Assembly (NCBI RefSeq): GCF_000006565.2
Contig: NC_031476.1
Location: 5,579,900-5,643,899 of the forward strand
Reading direction: 5' to 3'
Origin: Toxoplasma gondii ME49
Taxonomy: Eukaryota; Apicomplexa; Conoidasida; Eucoccidiorida; Sarcocystidae
Length of the DNA: 64,000 nt
The notes under the pieces are model-generated. The model was not told the DNA's origin. It made no database searches and saw only the letters and a program-made list of their open reading frames with translations. Position 1 is the first letter of the stretch. Each line of letters begins with the position of its first letter. Made by a program: the position numbers and the translations under genes. Of this stretch, positions 12,591 to 24,683 are shown piece after piece.

Positions 12591-15500
12591 ATGGCGGTCG
12601 TAGGTTCATCCGGCGTAGGGGCCTCGCATTCTTCTTTCCCCTCTGCAAATGGATGGATAGGGGACGAGCAAGACATCCAAGAAACGCTTGCTCGGGTTTC
12701 CGTGTGCAACTTAAATCAGTGGGCGCTCGACTTCGAAGGGAATCTCAAACGCGTTGTCAAAAGCATCGAACTGGCAAAGGCTGCTGGATCCAAGCTCCGA
12801 GTCGGTAGGCGTCCTGGGGCTGAGGGTGCAGAGGGGAGAAACTAAGGAGCGAAAACGGGAAACTAGCGATTAGGAAAGATGGTCGCAACAGACCTAAACG
12901 GAGACGAAAACGGTGAACACGTCCTATCGAGCCATTCCCTCGTTTCCGGTGCACTCTGCCAAACTGTGGACGCATACTATAGCTATTTGGGGTCGCATTG
13001 CTTTTGAAGGCGTTCCTTTTTGTGCCTCCACTGATTCACGATGTGCCTCCTTTCTCCATCAGTCGCTTCTTATTTTCCTTTGCTAGTGGATTCTCACTTT
13101 TCTGTGTGTCTCAAGTTTAGGGTTTACGGTCGTTCGTTTCGTCACAGCTTTTTCCACGTTCCCCCACTCTGTGCGGCGCCAGTCCTCTTCAAAGTGTTTG
13201 CCTGTTTTCCGCTTCTGTGTCGTGGCTTTTGTGTGGCTCTTCTCTACAGGCGTCATTTGCTTCTTCTCGCTTGTGTTCCTCAGGTTCCGAGTTGGAGGTG
13301 CCGGGCTACGGCTGCGAGGATCACTTTCTAGAAACCGATACTATCACGCACTCATGGGAGTGTGTCGCCGAACTTCTGGCGTCGGACCTAACAGACGGCA
13401 TCTTGTGCGACATCGGTGTCCCTGCTGCCCACAAATCTGTAAGTTTTTCGTCTTCCCTGTATGCATGTCGTACACCCGTGCGTCGGCGCTGGTCAGGAGC
13501 TCTTCCCAACTTGTGCACATGTTCTTGCTCTGTGCTTCTCGTGTTTCTTCTCCTTAGCCATTTCCCCGCCCTTCGGCCATGTCTCTTGTTTCCATTGTCA
13601 ATTTTCGGGCCGTTCTCCCTCCTTTGGCCTGCATTTTTATTGTCGCGAGCCTTGTGTCCGTACACTGTCTCCGTGTCTCGCAGCTAACCTACAATTGTCG
13701 TGTGTGGATCCTCAACCGGCGTATTCTGCTCGTGCGTCCGAAGATGGTGATGGCCGATGACTTGAACTACCGCGAGTCTCGCTACTTTGCAAGATGGGAC
13801 AGACCCGTCGGGGCACCTCTGGAGGAATTCAGAGTCCCACTGTGTGTTTCCAAGGTGACAGGACAAACCACAGCGCCCTTTGGTGAGACCGCAGGCCAAG
13901 CCCACCTTTCAAACGCAAACAGAAGCCCCTGTATGCGGTCCAAGACGCGCACAGGGTATCCAAACGATGTAAAACTGTTTTTTAGACGCAGTCTTCGAGC
14001 TGCTTGCGCAGGTTCGAGTGCAACCCTATGGATAGGTCCGCTCTGACCGACACCTGCACGGGTGTTTTTTTTATTTGGTAGAGAAACAGGTGCGCCTCTG
14101 TGGCGGTTGGCTTCCACCCGCATGAAGAGTTGAGGAAGCATCCGATCGACATGGCGATCGGACATCTTGTTTTGGGGCCAGAACAGACCTTGTTTAGTTA
14201 GGGGGCTGGCATATCAAAGGTTGAGAGTTTCGCTCCTCGGCTTTTGGGGGGACAAGGTGCATTGCTTGAACTCCGCCTGCACGCGTTTGTTGTTTCCGCC
14301 ATTCCTGCGGATACTGTGTGTCGAACTCAGGAGTGGCAATTCTGGAGTGCCTGAACACATCTGTGGCGAGCGAGAGCTGCGAAGAGTTGTGGTCGCCGAT
14401 TCCACCGCATATCTCGCTGTATCTGGACGGCGGCGTTGAAATTATTTGCAACGGAAATGGCTCGCACTACGAAATGCAGAAGCTCGCCCGCCGCTACCAG
14501 CTGCTGCGTCAGAGCACCGCGCACGGAGGCGTTTACATGTACAGCAACCAGATAGGGTGCGACGGCGGCCGTCTGTACTTTGACGGCTCCGCAATGATTT
14601 GCGTGAACGGCGAGTTCGTGGGTTTGGGGAAGCAGTTCAGTTTGGACGAAGTCGAGGTCGTGACGTCGACAATCGATCTGTCTGAGGTCCGTTCTCATCG
14701 CGGCGCCTCTGCCACACGCGCGCAGCAGCAGCGCGCTGTCCCGTACCCGACCGTGCAGGTCCCCTTGTCGCTGTCTCCGTCTCCGCCACCTGTTGTGTTC
14801 TCTTCGCTGTTTCTCTCTGGCTGCGTCTCCTGCGCCCCGCCCTCTTCGTTTGTAGGGAAACGCGAAGCCCAAGAGGGGCCAGATTGTCGGAGCACGATGG
14901 ACGAGACCGGCTCCGCCGCAGCGCCTCTGGACATCCAGTTCGGGTGGACAACACCGTCGCCTGTCATTGTGCCGAAGCTGCTTTCGAGGGAGGAGGAAAT
15001 AGCTTGGGGGCCCGCGTGCTGGCTGTGGGACTACCTGCGTCGTTCGGGGGCGGGGGGCTTCTTCTTGCCACTCTCCGGCGGCGCGGACTCCTCGGCCGTG
15101 GCGACCCTCGTCGCCTTCATGTGCCGGCTGGTGATGACCAGCATCGAGCAAGGAAACGCCGCCGTGCTCGCAGAGCTCGAGCGGATCCTAGGCAAACGTC
15201 GAGACCGAGACTCGGACTTCCCGGCAGACGCCAACGAGCTCTGCCACCAGATCCTCCACACGTGCTACATGGCGACGACGCACTCGAGCGAGCAGACGCG
15301 GCAGCTCGCGGGACAGCTCGCCAGCCAGATCGGGTCTTATCACCTCGCCCTGACCATCGACACCATCACAGCGGCGTTCACCTCGGTGTTGTCCTCCGAG
15401 ACTGGCCTCGTGCCGCGTTTCGCCTCCCAAGGTGGGTCCATGACGGAGGACCTGGCCCTGCAAAACATCCAGGCGCGCAGCCGCATGGTCCTTGCCTACT

Positions 15501-17468
15501 TCATGGCGCAGCTCCTGCCGCTCGTCCGCGGCGAGGGCCCCGGGACTGAGGCGGAACGGAGACAAGGGAGCCTTTTCCCGTTTGGCAAGCCAGGCGGGCC
15601 AGACAACGGAGGAACGACGTCTCGGAGAGGCAGGGGCTACCTGCTGGTTCTGGGAACTGCGAATGTCGACGAAGGCTTGAGAGGATACTTCACCAAATAC
15701 GACGCCAGTAGCGCTGACTTGAACCCCATTGGCTCAATCAGCAAAATCGACCTGAAAAGCTTTCTGCGGTGGGCCGCGCAACCGGAGAACCTGGGACTTC
15801 CTGCGCTGCGGGTAAGGAAAAATGGAGGAACGGGAGGGTGGCAGAAAGAGAAGAAAGGGGAGAAGGGCAACGAATTTCAGCAAGCGCGGTAGCGGGAAAG
15901 ATGCACGCAATCAGGCCTTCAAAGGAAGCGGAACGTGAGGGCAGGTCCCCATCGAGGTTTGCGCGGGGACTCAACGACGGGCGAACAGGTGCAGAGAGAG
16001 AAACGGGTCGGGTACCAGAGGGAAAAGACAGAAAAGAAACGTGGGTTTCAACAACGGTCTTAAGATTCAGAGTTGCGCGTTTGCTGATAAAGACTTTGTG
16101 GTGGGCCTCGCGGCAAGGGAAAGCAACATCTCCCTTCTCTGTCCTACCCCGTAGCCTATGCAGACGTAATCAATGCCTCGAAAGGACCTTTTTAAATAGA
16201 ATTATCTTTGAATATAAGGATCGAGATGGGCCGACGGTTAGACCCTGAGCACCCACGAGCAGAGTCCGTCTTACTTCTCACGCTTTCTCCGTTTCTCTCA
16301 CCGTTTTAGGCAGTGGTGGATATGCCACCAACAGCAGAGCTCCGGCCTGTAGATGAAGGCAAGCAACAGACAGATGAAGAGGAAATGGGAATGACCTACG
16401 AGGAACTCGGCTGGTTTGGCCGGCTCCGAAAGGCCTCGCGATGCGGTCCCTTCTCGATGCTGAAGCGTCTGCTAGATGCATGGCGGGACCGCTACAGTCC
16501 CTCTGTTATCAATCAGTGAGTGTTAGTTTCATATGTATGCATTTTGCTTGACTTTCATGTTACGCGAAGAATCCCGGATTCCTCCCATCACCCTATGATT
16601 ATTTTATGGTGTTTGGTTCCGTCTCTACAACACTGATTAGCAGTGCTCTGCTATGCTACCAGTAGATATAGGATCGACGCAACGCAGTCACACAAGTCTA
16701 AACCAGTAGTCCGGCTCGTAGAATGGATAGCCTAGAAAAAGGGTGGAACCTCCCTTTTCCCTGGTAGAGTGACGATCCTATGCCGCCGTCCATAACGCGT
16801 GCGTGACGTTCCTGTGCAAGACCGAAATCCGGGTTTTCTTTGGTGGGAAAACTCAAAGGTATACTGTGATTGGAAGCCGATGCGTGCACGTCGAGGCCTT
16901 GTCCAGTTGGCAGCTACCTAAACCGTGAAAACCAGACACTTCTGTATGGGCTGTGGCAGCCACACGAGAATCAGGGGCAGAGTACGCGTGACTGTTTATG
17001 CTTACGTTCTCTGCAGATGTGGTTCATGAGTGTTGGATGCAGTCCGTAGCATCTCGAAGTTGCATCAAGCTTGAGAAAGTATCCTGTTTCCACTTTCTAC
17101 ATACACTGTTCTGCGAACGTCTGTGGGCCTTTAGGAAGGTGCAGTACTTCTTCCGGCAGTATGCTCGGAACCGCCACAAAATGTGCACGATCACTCCCGC
17201 GTTGCACATGGAGAGCTACAACCCTGACGACAACCGTTTCGATCTCCGGCCGTTTTTGTATCCGAATTTCTCACGGCAGTTTTTGTCGATGGACCGACTC
17301 GTGCTTAGTATCGAGCACACTGCGCAAGACCAAGCCTTCACAACGAGTGCCACGAGGGCCTCCTTTTCGTCGTCTTGTTTCCCTTCTCCTATGGCATCAG
17401 AGCGGGGAGTTCCGCTCGCCTGCTCATCCTCGTCAGACGGCCCGTTCAGCAGCGATACAGGAAAATAA
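12591..17468 (+). CDS. NADSYN: Glutamine-dependent NAD+ synthetase
   Basis: Six exons: 12591-12804, 13284-13438, 13684-13882, 14331-15811, 16310-16515 and 17135-17468. All are GT-AG with consistent phases, giving 862 residues against about 700 for animal and yeast enzymes. It makes NAD+ from nicotinic acid adenine dinucleotide with ATP, taking ammonia from glutamine. The N-terminal nitrilase-type glutaminase carries the triad Glu74 ([15 protein letters not shown]), Lys143 ([17 protein letters not shown]) and Cys206 (SESCEELW). The synthetase half has the ATP-pyrophosphatase loop [69 protein letters not shown] and [19 protein letters not shown]. The end [13 protein letters not shown] plus [13 protein letters not shown] is typical. 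Extra length comes from a Ser/Pro-rich insertion (about 14700-14935) between the domains, a Gly-rich insertion near 15545-15635, and a Ser-rich tail. An in-frame ATG at 12543 is an alternative start. Confidence 0.95.
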
Positions 17469-18780
17469 GAAGCACTCTGCCTTGCCGTGGTGCAGGAAGG
17501 GAGTAGAAAGTGAGAGCGCCAAGGGGACGGAACAGGAAGAATATGACAAAAAAGTGGAGATCGGACTAAGATACGAAAGGGGAAGTCTCAGGGGCAAAAT
17601 GAGATTTGGTCGACAAAGCGTTTGCTCATGCCACACAATGCGCCCAAAGGGCGCGTGTCCAGGCGGCGTTTACTTTTTCGAGGACGCGATCTGATACGTA
17701 ACTGTACATATTCATGTGCATATTGATTAGGCTTTCTTATGTGTCTGCAGCTTCCTATGCAGGCCCGCATGCTAGTGAAATGCAGCAGGGAATACTCGTC
17801 AGGAGAGACACAGACATGGAGGGCAACAAAAACATGTTTTGCTGAATTCGTACCGTGGCGGACTAAGAGCACCCACAGTGTAGAAATTACACTTGGCAGT
17901 CGCCGAGAAAGGTACAAGCTTTCCAAGAGGATATGGAAAGAGCCTGTTACGAGTGGGCATACGAATGTCTAAGTGATGCGGCATTTGCGTGTATGTGCCC
18001 GTGAATGAGCAGGAGACTTTTTTCACCGCCATCGTTTTTTCTGCGTGAAGCGTAAATGGGTAAGCACGGGCGACTTTAGGTGCGTTAATCCCGTTGTGGG
18101 AAAACTTGGACAAGGAAGTGCTATTTGGCATTTACGGTTTTGGAAGTTCTGACTCGTGTGGGAACTCGGGCCTGGTCACTGCAGTCGCCCCGGGGTTTGT
18201 CTTGTGTCGAACTCGAGTGCTCGTTTTTTTGTCCATGAGAGAGTTGCGTCCGTCCGTGGACGTAGGGACACTTTCAGGTGAATTGTTCTGCTTGTCTTCG
18301 CAGTCCAGTCGTCTCGGTGTACCGTCTGTCAGTTGTCATTTCTCCTTTCAACGTGATTTCAGTATGATACCGAAGGAGTTCATCTCTTAAGAGAAATATG
18401 ACTTTTTGGCGGCTCCTCGAAAGGTGTATAGGCAGAAGGCCTTTAAGCAAACGCAGCTGAAACAGAAAGAGCCACCGAATCCCAGTTCTCGCCCATGACA
18501 ATGTAAAGGTAACCCTGAGAGTCAATTGAATAGGTAGCGGCGTGATTAGTTATGCAGTGATCCGTTGGCATCGAGACCTACGGACTTCTCATGGCTTTCA
18601 TTATTCTGTTTTTTTGAGGGTGACAAGCGACCAAGCTCAATTTCCAATTCGAAGTGTCGTCTTGCCAAATAAAGCAAATCGGAGTGCTCACACACTAATG
18701 TAGAAGTGATAGGTAACACTACAAATATCGGGGACAGCAATGCAGGGGGACAAACTCACCAAAAACAGCAGCTCTGCTAT
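17469..18780. other. Spacer downstream of NAD synthetase
   Basis: Short frames only, no motif recognised. It presumably holds the NAD synthetase 3' UTR and ends at a tRNA-Pro gene. Confidence 0.5.
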
Positions 18781-18852
18781 GGCTGTTTAGTCTAGTGGTA
18801 TGATTCTCGCTTTGGGTGCGAGAGGTCCCGGGTTCAATTCCCGGAACAGCCC
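18781..18852 (+). tRNA. tRNA-Pro (TGG)
   Basis: A 72-base cloverleaf without intron. The acceptor GGCTGTT pairs perfectly with AACAGCC and the discriminator is C, as is common for eukaryotic tRNA-Pro. The anticodon stem CTCGC/GCGAG encloses TTTGGGT, anticodon TGG. The T-arm is CCGGG-TTCAATT-CCCGG. TTTT follows directly at 18853-18856 as a Pol III terminator. Confidence 0.95.
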
Positions 18853-19916
18853 TTTTCGGCAGCTCAGAAAACCCTTCACGTAGGTTCTGTATATATTTAT
18901 GTTCACACCAGCACTTCTAAGTCTTCCGTTCTTGAGCGATATTCAGGCAAGTTTTGTCTTCCAAGGATCAGAGGAGAACGTCGCTTCTACTTCAGTGGCT
19001 GCAGCATCTCTTTATATTTGATTCAAAGTATAACAGGTGAGCAAAGAATGCAAGTGTCGACAGTAGTAACCATAGGCTTTTAGAAGCAACGGAACACTAT
19101 GCAATAGCAACGGTCGCAAGGGTGACAACAACGGTACGCATGGACCGAGACAAATGTGCAGCCAAACCTTAATGCTTGACAGGAAGGCTTTACCGAGAGA
19201 GTTCGTGATTCGTTTCATGAAACAGGGGAAAAGACACGAAGAAACAGACTTTTCGAATGGTAACTGACATGCTCGCACCAGACGCAGTACGCGAACATCC
19301 TGGATTCCATTTCACCACCGGTTCTATCAGTGCTTCTGTCCCCTCTTCTTTACAATTCGAGTCCCTCCGCCAGACAGATCCTTCGCTTCCTGGTGTTTTC
19401 CCGCACATACGGCTCTGCAAGTTCACTTCATTGGAGAGGGGTTCACAACCGGTGACCCCAAACGTTTCTTTCGAACACTGCCCGTTGTCATCCGCCTCAG
19501 CAGAAACATGTCTTGCTTTTTACTGTCTCAAATTTCTCTGTTGCTACTCGGCGCAAACAACTCAACACATTCTAAGATTCTTTCCCTTTCTGCTCCAACC
19601 TTGCCCGCGATACGGGCTAGACTGTTTACGCCATCAGGCGCCCACAAACAAAATGACAGGGGACCGCGTGAAACCATGCATCTGTGCATATACAGACATT
19701 CGTGCCCGACTCTCTCCAAGAAGTTGTATAACTCTTCATACATACTTGCACCTAATGAGACCCTCTGAGGCTCTAACGATTGAGAGGACTCAAACCATTT
19801 AGAAGGCTCGCTTCTAGGTGGCGGCAAGTCTGGATGAACCCGTGCGACAATCAGGGAACGCAGAACGGTCCATGGGCCTGAGGATGTGTGTCAGTGTGCC
19901 TGCCGCGACTGAGGGG
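18853..19916. other. Spacer between tRNA-Pro and the Arf-like gene
   Basis: Overlapping short frames on both strands (up to about 180 codons on + from 19257), with no recognised motif or clean splice continuity. It probably includes the 3' UTR of the Arf-like gene on -. Confidence 0.45.
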
Positions 19917-21621
19917 TTAAGGTTTCCCTTTTTGCTTTTTTTTCTGTCGAGGGGGGCCGCCGTTCTCTCTGTCTGCCGCCATTTTTGCAAAGTGTTGAAA
20001 CAAAAAGTTCAAGGCTTCACCCCACTGAGGGTCTCTATCCCCTTCCTTGGCGTCCACAACGAACCACGCAAGCCGCGAGGCCGCCGTTGTGTCCTCCGCC
20101 TCTAAGAGCCCGAGTCGCGAGGCCATTTCCGGCGGGGGAATTGGCACCGAATCTACTGTCATGCCGAAAGTGTTCATGACCACGACTACTGCGGAATCGC
20201 AAAGACAATCGTCCGAGAGAAGCGCACGAAGTTCCGCGCGGTTCCTCGCAATCCGCTCTGGATTCGTGTCTGTCAGACTCACCACGTACACTGCCGCCCA
20301 CATCTTCACGTACCTGTACAGCCCGTTCCACGATCGCTGGAGCTGAGACACATCAATCGCAAAAACGAAAAGTTTATGCTTGAACAGACAGGCCTAGAAC
20401 GTCAGAGTCTGAGTTTTCTCCAGGTGGTAACATGTGTGCTACATCAAACAGGAAGTACCCAGTCGATACAAGGTAGCTGACAGTGAACCACAGTGTGTGG
20501 CCACACTTTTGGATTCCCCTGATTTTCGTCCTGCCTTTGCCTGTGAGAAACCGAGACGGGGAAAAACGGGAAGCTTGCACCACAACGATGTTGAATAGTG
20601 CCGTTTCCAACGACACCATCTCTACGTCACCAGGTTGCTGATTAGAATGCAATGAAGACACGGAACCTTAGGATAACCGAGCAAAATGAAAGAGCTCCAG
20701 AACAGCGGACAGAAGTGAGGGAAGTACGCGCAATGACATACTTCTCTACAGAAGAGATAGCATTGCGTTGCTTGTCTGTCTGAAAAAGTGGAGATTAAAA
20801 CAACGTTGCTTAAGGAACTGCCTCTCTGTGTTGCCTTGTGCACAACGCCGAACTTCAGCCTGTAGTGCAACAGAACTTCAGTCTCACCGCGGGGTTGCCC
20901 GACAAATCCCAAAGATGCAGAGTGCGGCCACTTCGGACGACGATTTCGTGGAAGAAGGCCTTCGTCGGCTCCATGCCTTGAGTTATATCTGACCATCCTG
21001 GAAAATAAACTCAATTAATTCGACGCAAACGAATTGTCTTTTGCAAATAAACGATATCCGGATATCTGCTTGTCACTGGGCATATGACTACATATGGATC
21101 ATATATGCGTATGTATAAGCAGGTTACAAAGGAATCATATCGATGTGCCCACCTAGTCCTGGACACATTTTCTTTACGTACGACGAATCGCGTGTACATG
21201 TTACGCAAAACACGCGCATTTTAGCAGAAAACACCCACGACACGGCCAGAGATGACCCTCACGTCTGATGCAGCTGAGTCAAAAAGACAGTCAAGCTGGA
21301 CCAGAAGACATATTCGAAGCACTGCTGAGGAAACGAAGATGGACATGCGAACACAAAGAGGGCTCGAGAGAAATAAGACAAAAGAAAACGCGCATCGCTG
21401 ATACAGAGGTGAAAGGAAAGAGAGGCTCGAGAAAGGCACAAGCACAGACGCGAAAGGACTGAAAACGGACGAAGACAAAAAACCTTACCTGGCATAACAA
21501 TGCGAAAAACAAGTGTCGTCTTTCCCACTCCAGGAGGACCCACAAACATGATATGAGGCGCACATTTATACAAGGAAGCGCCTGAATCGAAGCCGCTTGC
21601 TTTTGACTTGCAGCACCCCAT
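19917..21621 (-). CDS. Divergent Arf-like small GTPase
   Basis: Three exons on the complement: 21489-21621, 20888-20997 and 19917-20342, all GT-AG with consistent phases, giving 222 residues. The P-loop is FVGPPGVGKTTL. The second exon encodes LHLWDLSGNPA, matching the switch II WDxxG of the Arf family. WAAVYVVSLTD follows where Arfs have the strand after switch II. The N-terminus MGCCKSKASG offers Gly2 for myristoylation and Cys3/Cys4 for palmitoylation, so membrane anchoring is likely. The guanine-specificity motif NKxD should follow VVVVM, but the sequence reads NTFG, so Lys and Asp are both lost; DAKEG may stand for the SAK/CAT motif. The tail is Lys-rich (KKKQKGKP). It may bind nucleotide weakly or non-specifically. 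I could not assign it to a named Arl subgroup. Confidence 0.85.
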
Positions 21622-22199
21622 GGTGATGGAAGCGGATGAGCGAAACGATTGCAAATGTGGCTTTCCTCCTCAAACACGCGCGCATCCCAGTCCACACCTG
21701 GTACATTGCTGTGCCGATGCTGTATCTTGCCTCCTCTTCTCTGTCCTCTTCGTGGTCCTGTTAAAACGCTGGTTCCTCTCTGGTTCTGGTCTCCTTTTGG
21801 GAACAGAGTTCCCCAGACGAAGTCTTCTCTGGACAAGCTTAAGCAGCGAACGTGGGTCCCCATTCACCGACGGCAGCAGGTGCGAGGCGCGGCGGAGCGA
21901 AGGTGAAGATGAACTGACAATGTGTGCATAAACGATTCGCTTAAGATGCGCGACAAGAGAGCAAAATGATAAAAAACCGGACCAGAAAAGAGAGAACCAA
22001 ACGGCCGGGGTCCAACAGGACAACAGAAAATCGCCGCCTCTGGAAACCCCCGTTTCTGGGGGCAGAAATCTGACCCGGTTCAGACTCCTTCACAATGTCT
22101 TCTCCTTTCTCTCTTTCCTTTGGAATGGATTCGGAACGTGTTGAATACCGTCACATTGACTCTTAGAGTTTCACGTCCACCCTCCCCCGATATCCCCAG
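21622..22199. other. Upstream region of the Arf-like gene
   Basis: About 0.6 kb between the Arf-like start codon (-) and a possible + strand exon. An ATG in good context (CACAATG, 22095) opens a 23-codon frame here, but no strong donor links it to the exon at 22200. Confidence 0.4.
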
Positions 22200-22951
22200 G
22201 CGTTTTCACTTGGGTTCTTCCCTGACAACTTCGCGACGCTTCTGGAACTGAGAGAGCCTCCTTCCCATGCCGCGGATATCCGACGCTTAACTGGGCGTCT
22301 CTGTCTTGCAAACACCTATGTGGAACCTGCCTTTAGCCTTGAGTGCAAAAGTCTCAGTCAGATGCGTAGACCCTGTTGGCTGTTCCTGCGCCCACGGCCT
22401 TAACAGGGAAAATCTACCTCTGCAGCCCGTCTCCAGTCGATTCTGTCTGCTCTTTTCTAGCAACATTTACCAATGTACTGTTCTCTTGCACCGATTCCGT
22501 GGCGAACGCGTCCGTTGTGACCCTCGGGGGTAACCACAAGATTTCCCGTCTTAGGCTGTCAGTTACCACGCCTCTTCAATTTGCTAGGCTCGCTGTCTCC
22601 AGTCCTTTTTCAGCCTTCCTGTCGCTTGCGTCGCCCTGTTCCGCTCTGTCGCTCCTCCCCAATTCCCTGAAGAAGCAGTGGTTCTTAGCGGCGCTGCCGG
22701 ACAAGGCCATGAGGCCGACCAGCGAAGATATGGATCAGCAAAATGTCTTGAAGAAAGGAGGCGGGGCAATTCAGAGACACTGGAGTTCTCATTTTCGCTG
22801 GAGACAAAAACGGCGAACCTGGCGGTTCGTTTTGTCCATGTGGATTAGAGTTTCACAGCAAAGCGGGTCGAGTTCGTCGCGTTCCGCTCGAGTATGCCGG
22901 GGTGTACGTACACCGCAGGAGCCAGTCGTCCGACAAGGCGTGGTCTGCTGA
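22200..22951 (+). CDS. Possible unrecognised gene, fragmentary
   Basis: After an acceptor (ATATCCCCAG, ending 22199) a frame reads AFSLGFFPDNFATLLELRE, then PPSHAADIRRLTGRLCLANT and YVEPAFSLECKS. Its composition looks coding. Donor-like GT at 22351 or 22357 (both phase 1) could join an acceptor TTTTCTAG ending at 22460. The frame then stays open to a stop at 22951 and includes SLKKQWFLAALPDKAMRPTS and EDMDQQNVLKKGG. The latter faintly resembles C-terminal flavin monooxygenase sequence, but not well enough to name it. There is no secure start codon and the donors are weak, so this may be a decayed gene or an upstream transcript region of UTP21. Confidence 0.25.
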
Positions 22952-24683
22952 CAAAGAAAGTACGACACAATCATTCCTTTTGTTGGTTTTGACAAGGCGA
23001 GAAGGAAGAAGCATTTGAGCAATGTTTTGAAGGTGGCGTAGCGCTGCCCACCTGTGGACGAACGAAGACGAGTTGGTACGGCTGCCGTTTTCTGCGACAT
23101 GGAACATTTCCGCGCTTTGTTTGGTTGGGAAGAGGAGGGCCAAAACGTGTCTGTCTGGTCTGGGGAAGGACAGATGCGCGGAGTTGGCTCTTCGTCGCCG
23201 TCGTGCCCTCGTTACACCTTGGCTGGACGCCGCGGAAATGAATGAAATGACTTTGGAAGAGGGATTTACAGCCAGAAAACATGATATTGTCGCGCCCGAC
23301 TGTCTTGATGCTAAGCCGACATAGTACATTTGCCGACAGGACGCCACGGAAATGAGTAACTTTAGGAGAGGAATTCGCAGACAGAAGACGAGTTATCATC
23401 ACGCCCGACCGTCTTGCAGCTAACGCCGGACGTCGCCATCTTGCGGCACAACAAAGCCCACGACGTTCGTTCGGCAGCCCTCCCTTAAAAGACTAGAAGA
23501 GCCGTGTTAACCGGCACACATGAGTGTCTGTTTCTTTCGTCTTGGAGTTTGTGCGTGAGTTAGCTCCATCTTCGCTAGCTGCGGACAATGGAGTACACAC
23601 AGGCACGGTGTTTTCGGTAAGAAAGCTTCCCATCGACTTTTCGCGCAGCGCACGCCTGGCGCGCGATTTGTACTAGACTAGAGGTACTCTGTTGACGAGG
23701 CTTTCATAGTAGACAGAAATGGAGTAGGCGTCTGCTGCCTTGGTTGCACAAGCAGAAAGCAGAGCCCATCGTTCATTCTCCAATTTCCTTCTCTCACTGC
23801 CAAAATTGCCTTCTTTTCTCACGAGAGGAACCGTTTTCGACCGTCAAGCTTGAGAGTAGAAGCCGCGCTAGCCCCCAAGGGGGGAGCGGCATTCTCCTTA
23901 CATGCGCTTGCGGCTTTGGGGTCAGCGTGATTTGCAGAGTGGGGCCCTCGCACGAGGCGAGTTCTTCGTTCTTTTCATCCGCTTTTGTCTTGCTATAACT
24001 TTTTGTACGGCTCTTTCTTCAGGCGGAAGGCAGTGGATGCCCTTGCAGATTCCTAGGTAGACCACAGGAGTCGCTCTTCCACTTCGCTTGCATGCGCGCA
24101 TGTACGCCGCCGAAACAATCGAGACACCGCGGCTCTCATTCCTTAAAAAAACCCTGTTATCTCCGATGAATGTTTCCTCGGTGTTTTTCTCGAAAGGCGA
24201 TTTGAAGAAGTGAACGCGCTGTCGCCGACTTCCCTGCCTGAAAAACAAAGGGGACACGAAACGTGCAGACCGCAGGTCAGGGGCCGTTCCGTGGTTGAGT
24301 CAGCCCGCTGGGGAAGAGGAGAAAAAGATGGGAGTGGAGACACCGTTTTTCCACCAAAGTTCTCTGTGCTTTCAGAAACGCTGATTTGACCAACTGTGCG
24401 GGTCCCGTTGCTCCGAGATCCCCAGAGCAACGTGGAGCTCCAACTGCGTTTTGTAAAACCGTATCTGTCGTCCTTCTTCCTCATTTTCTTTGACGTCCCG
24501 GCATCCGGCTGTCACTTCCTCCAGCCGTCTCTCACTGATTTTCTTGATTTTTGTGGCGCACGGCCTCTGCCTTTCGTATCCCAAAGAGCGGGGCTGATCT
24601 GCTTCTCTCGCTTTGCGTCCTTCTTCGCTTCTCAGTTCGGTAGACCCCACATCGATTCTCTCCATAAAACTGGGCCCCCCAGA
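22952..24683. other. Upstream region of UTP21
   Basis: Contains a degenerate tandem duplication (23225-23430, separate entry) and no recognised gene. The UTP21 frame is open upstream of the chosen ATG as far as 24396, so a longer N-terminus is possible. Confidence 0.45.
23225..23430. repeat. Degenerate tandem duplication, period about 114 bases
   Basis: Two diverged copies, about 23225-23320 and 23339-23430, follow each other. They share GGACGCCRCGGAAATGA, ACTTTRGRAGAGG, CAGAARAC and CGCCCGACYGTCTTG in the same order, with substitutions and small indels between. Neither copy encodes anything recognisable. Confidence 0.6.

Noticed and set aside
14759..14855. Possible 97-base intron in NAD synthetase exon 4
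   Set aside because: Its length is not a multiple of three and removal would shift the downstream catalytic domain out of frame.
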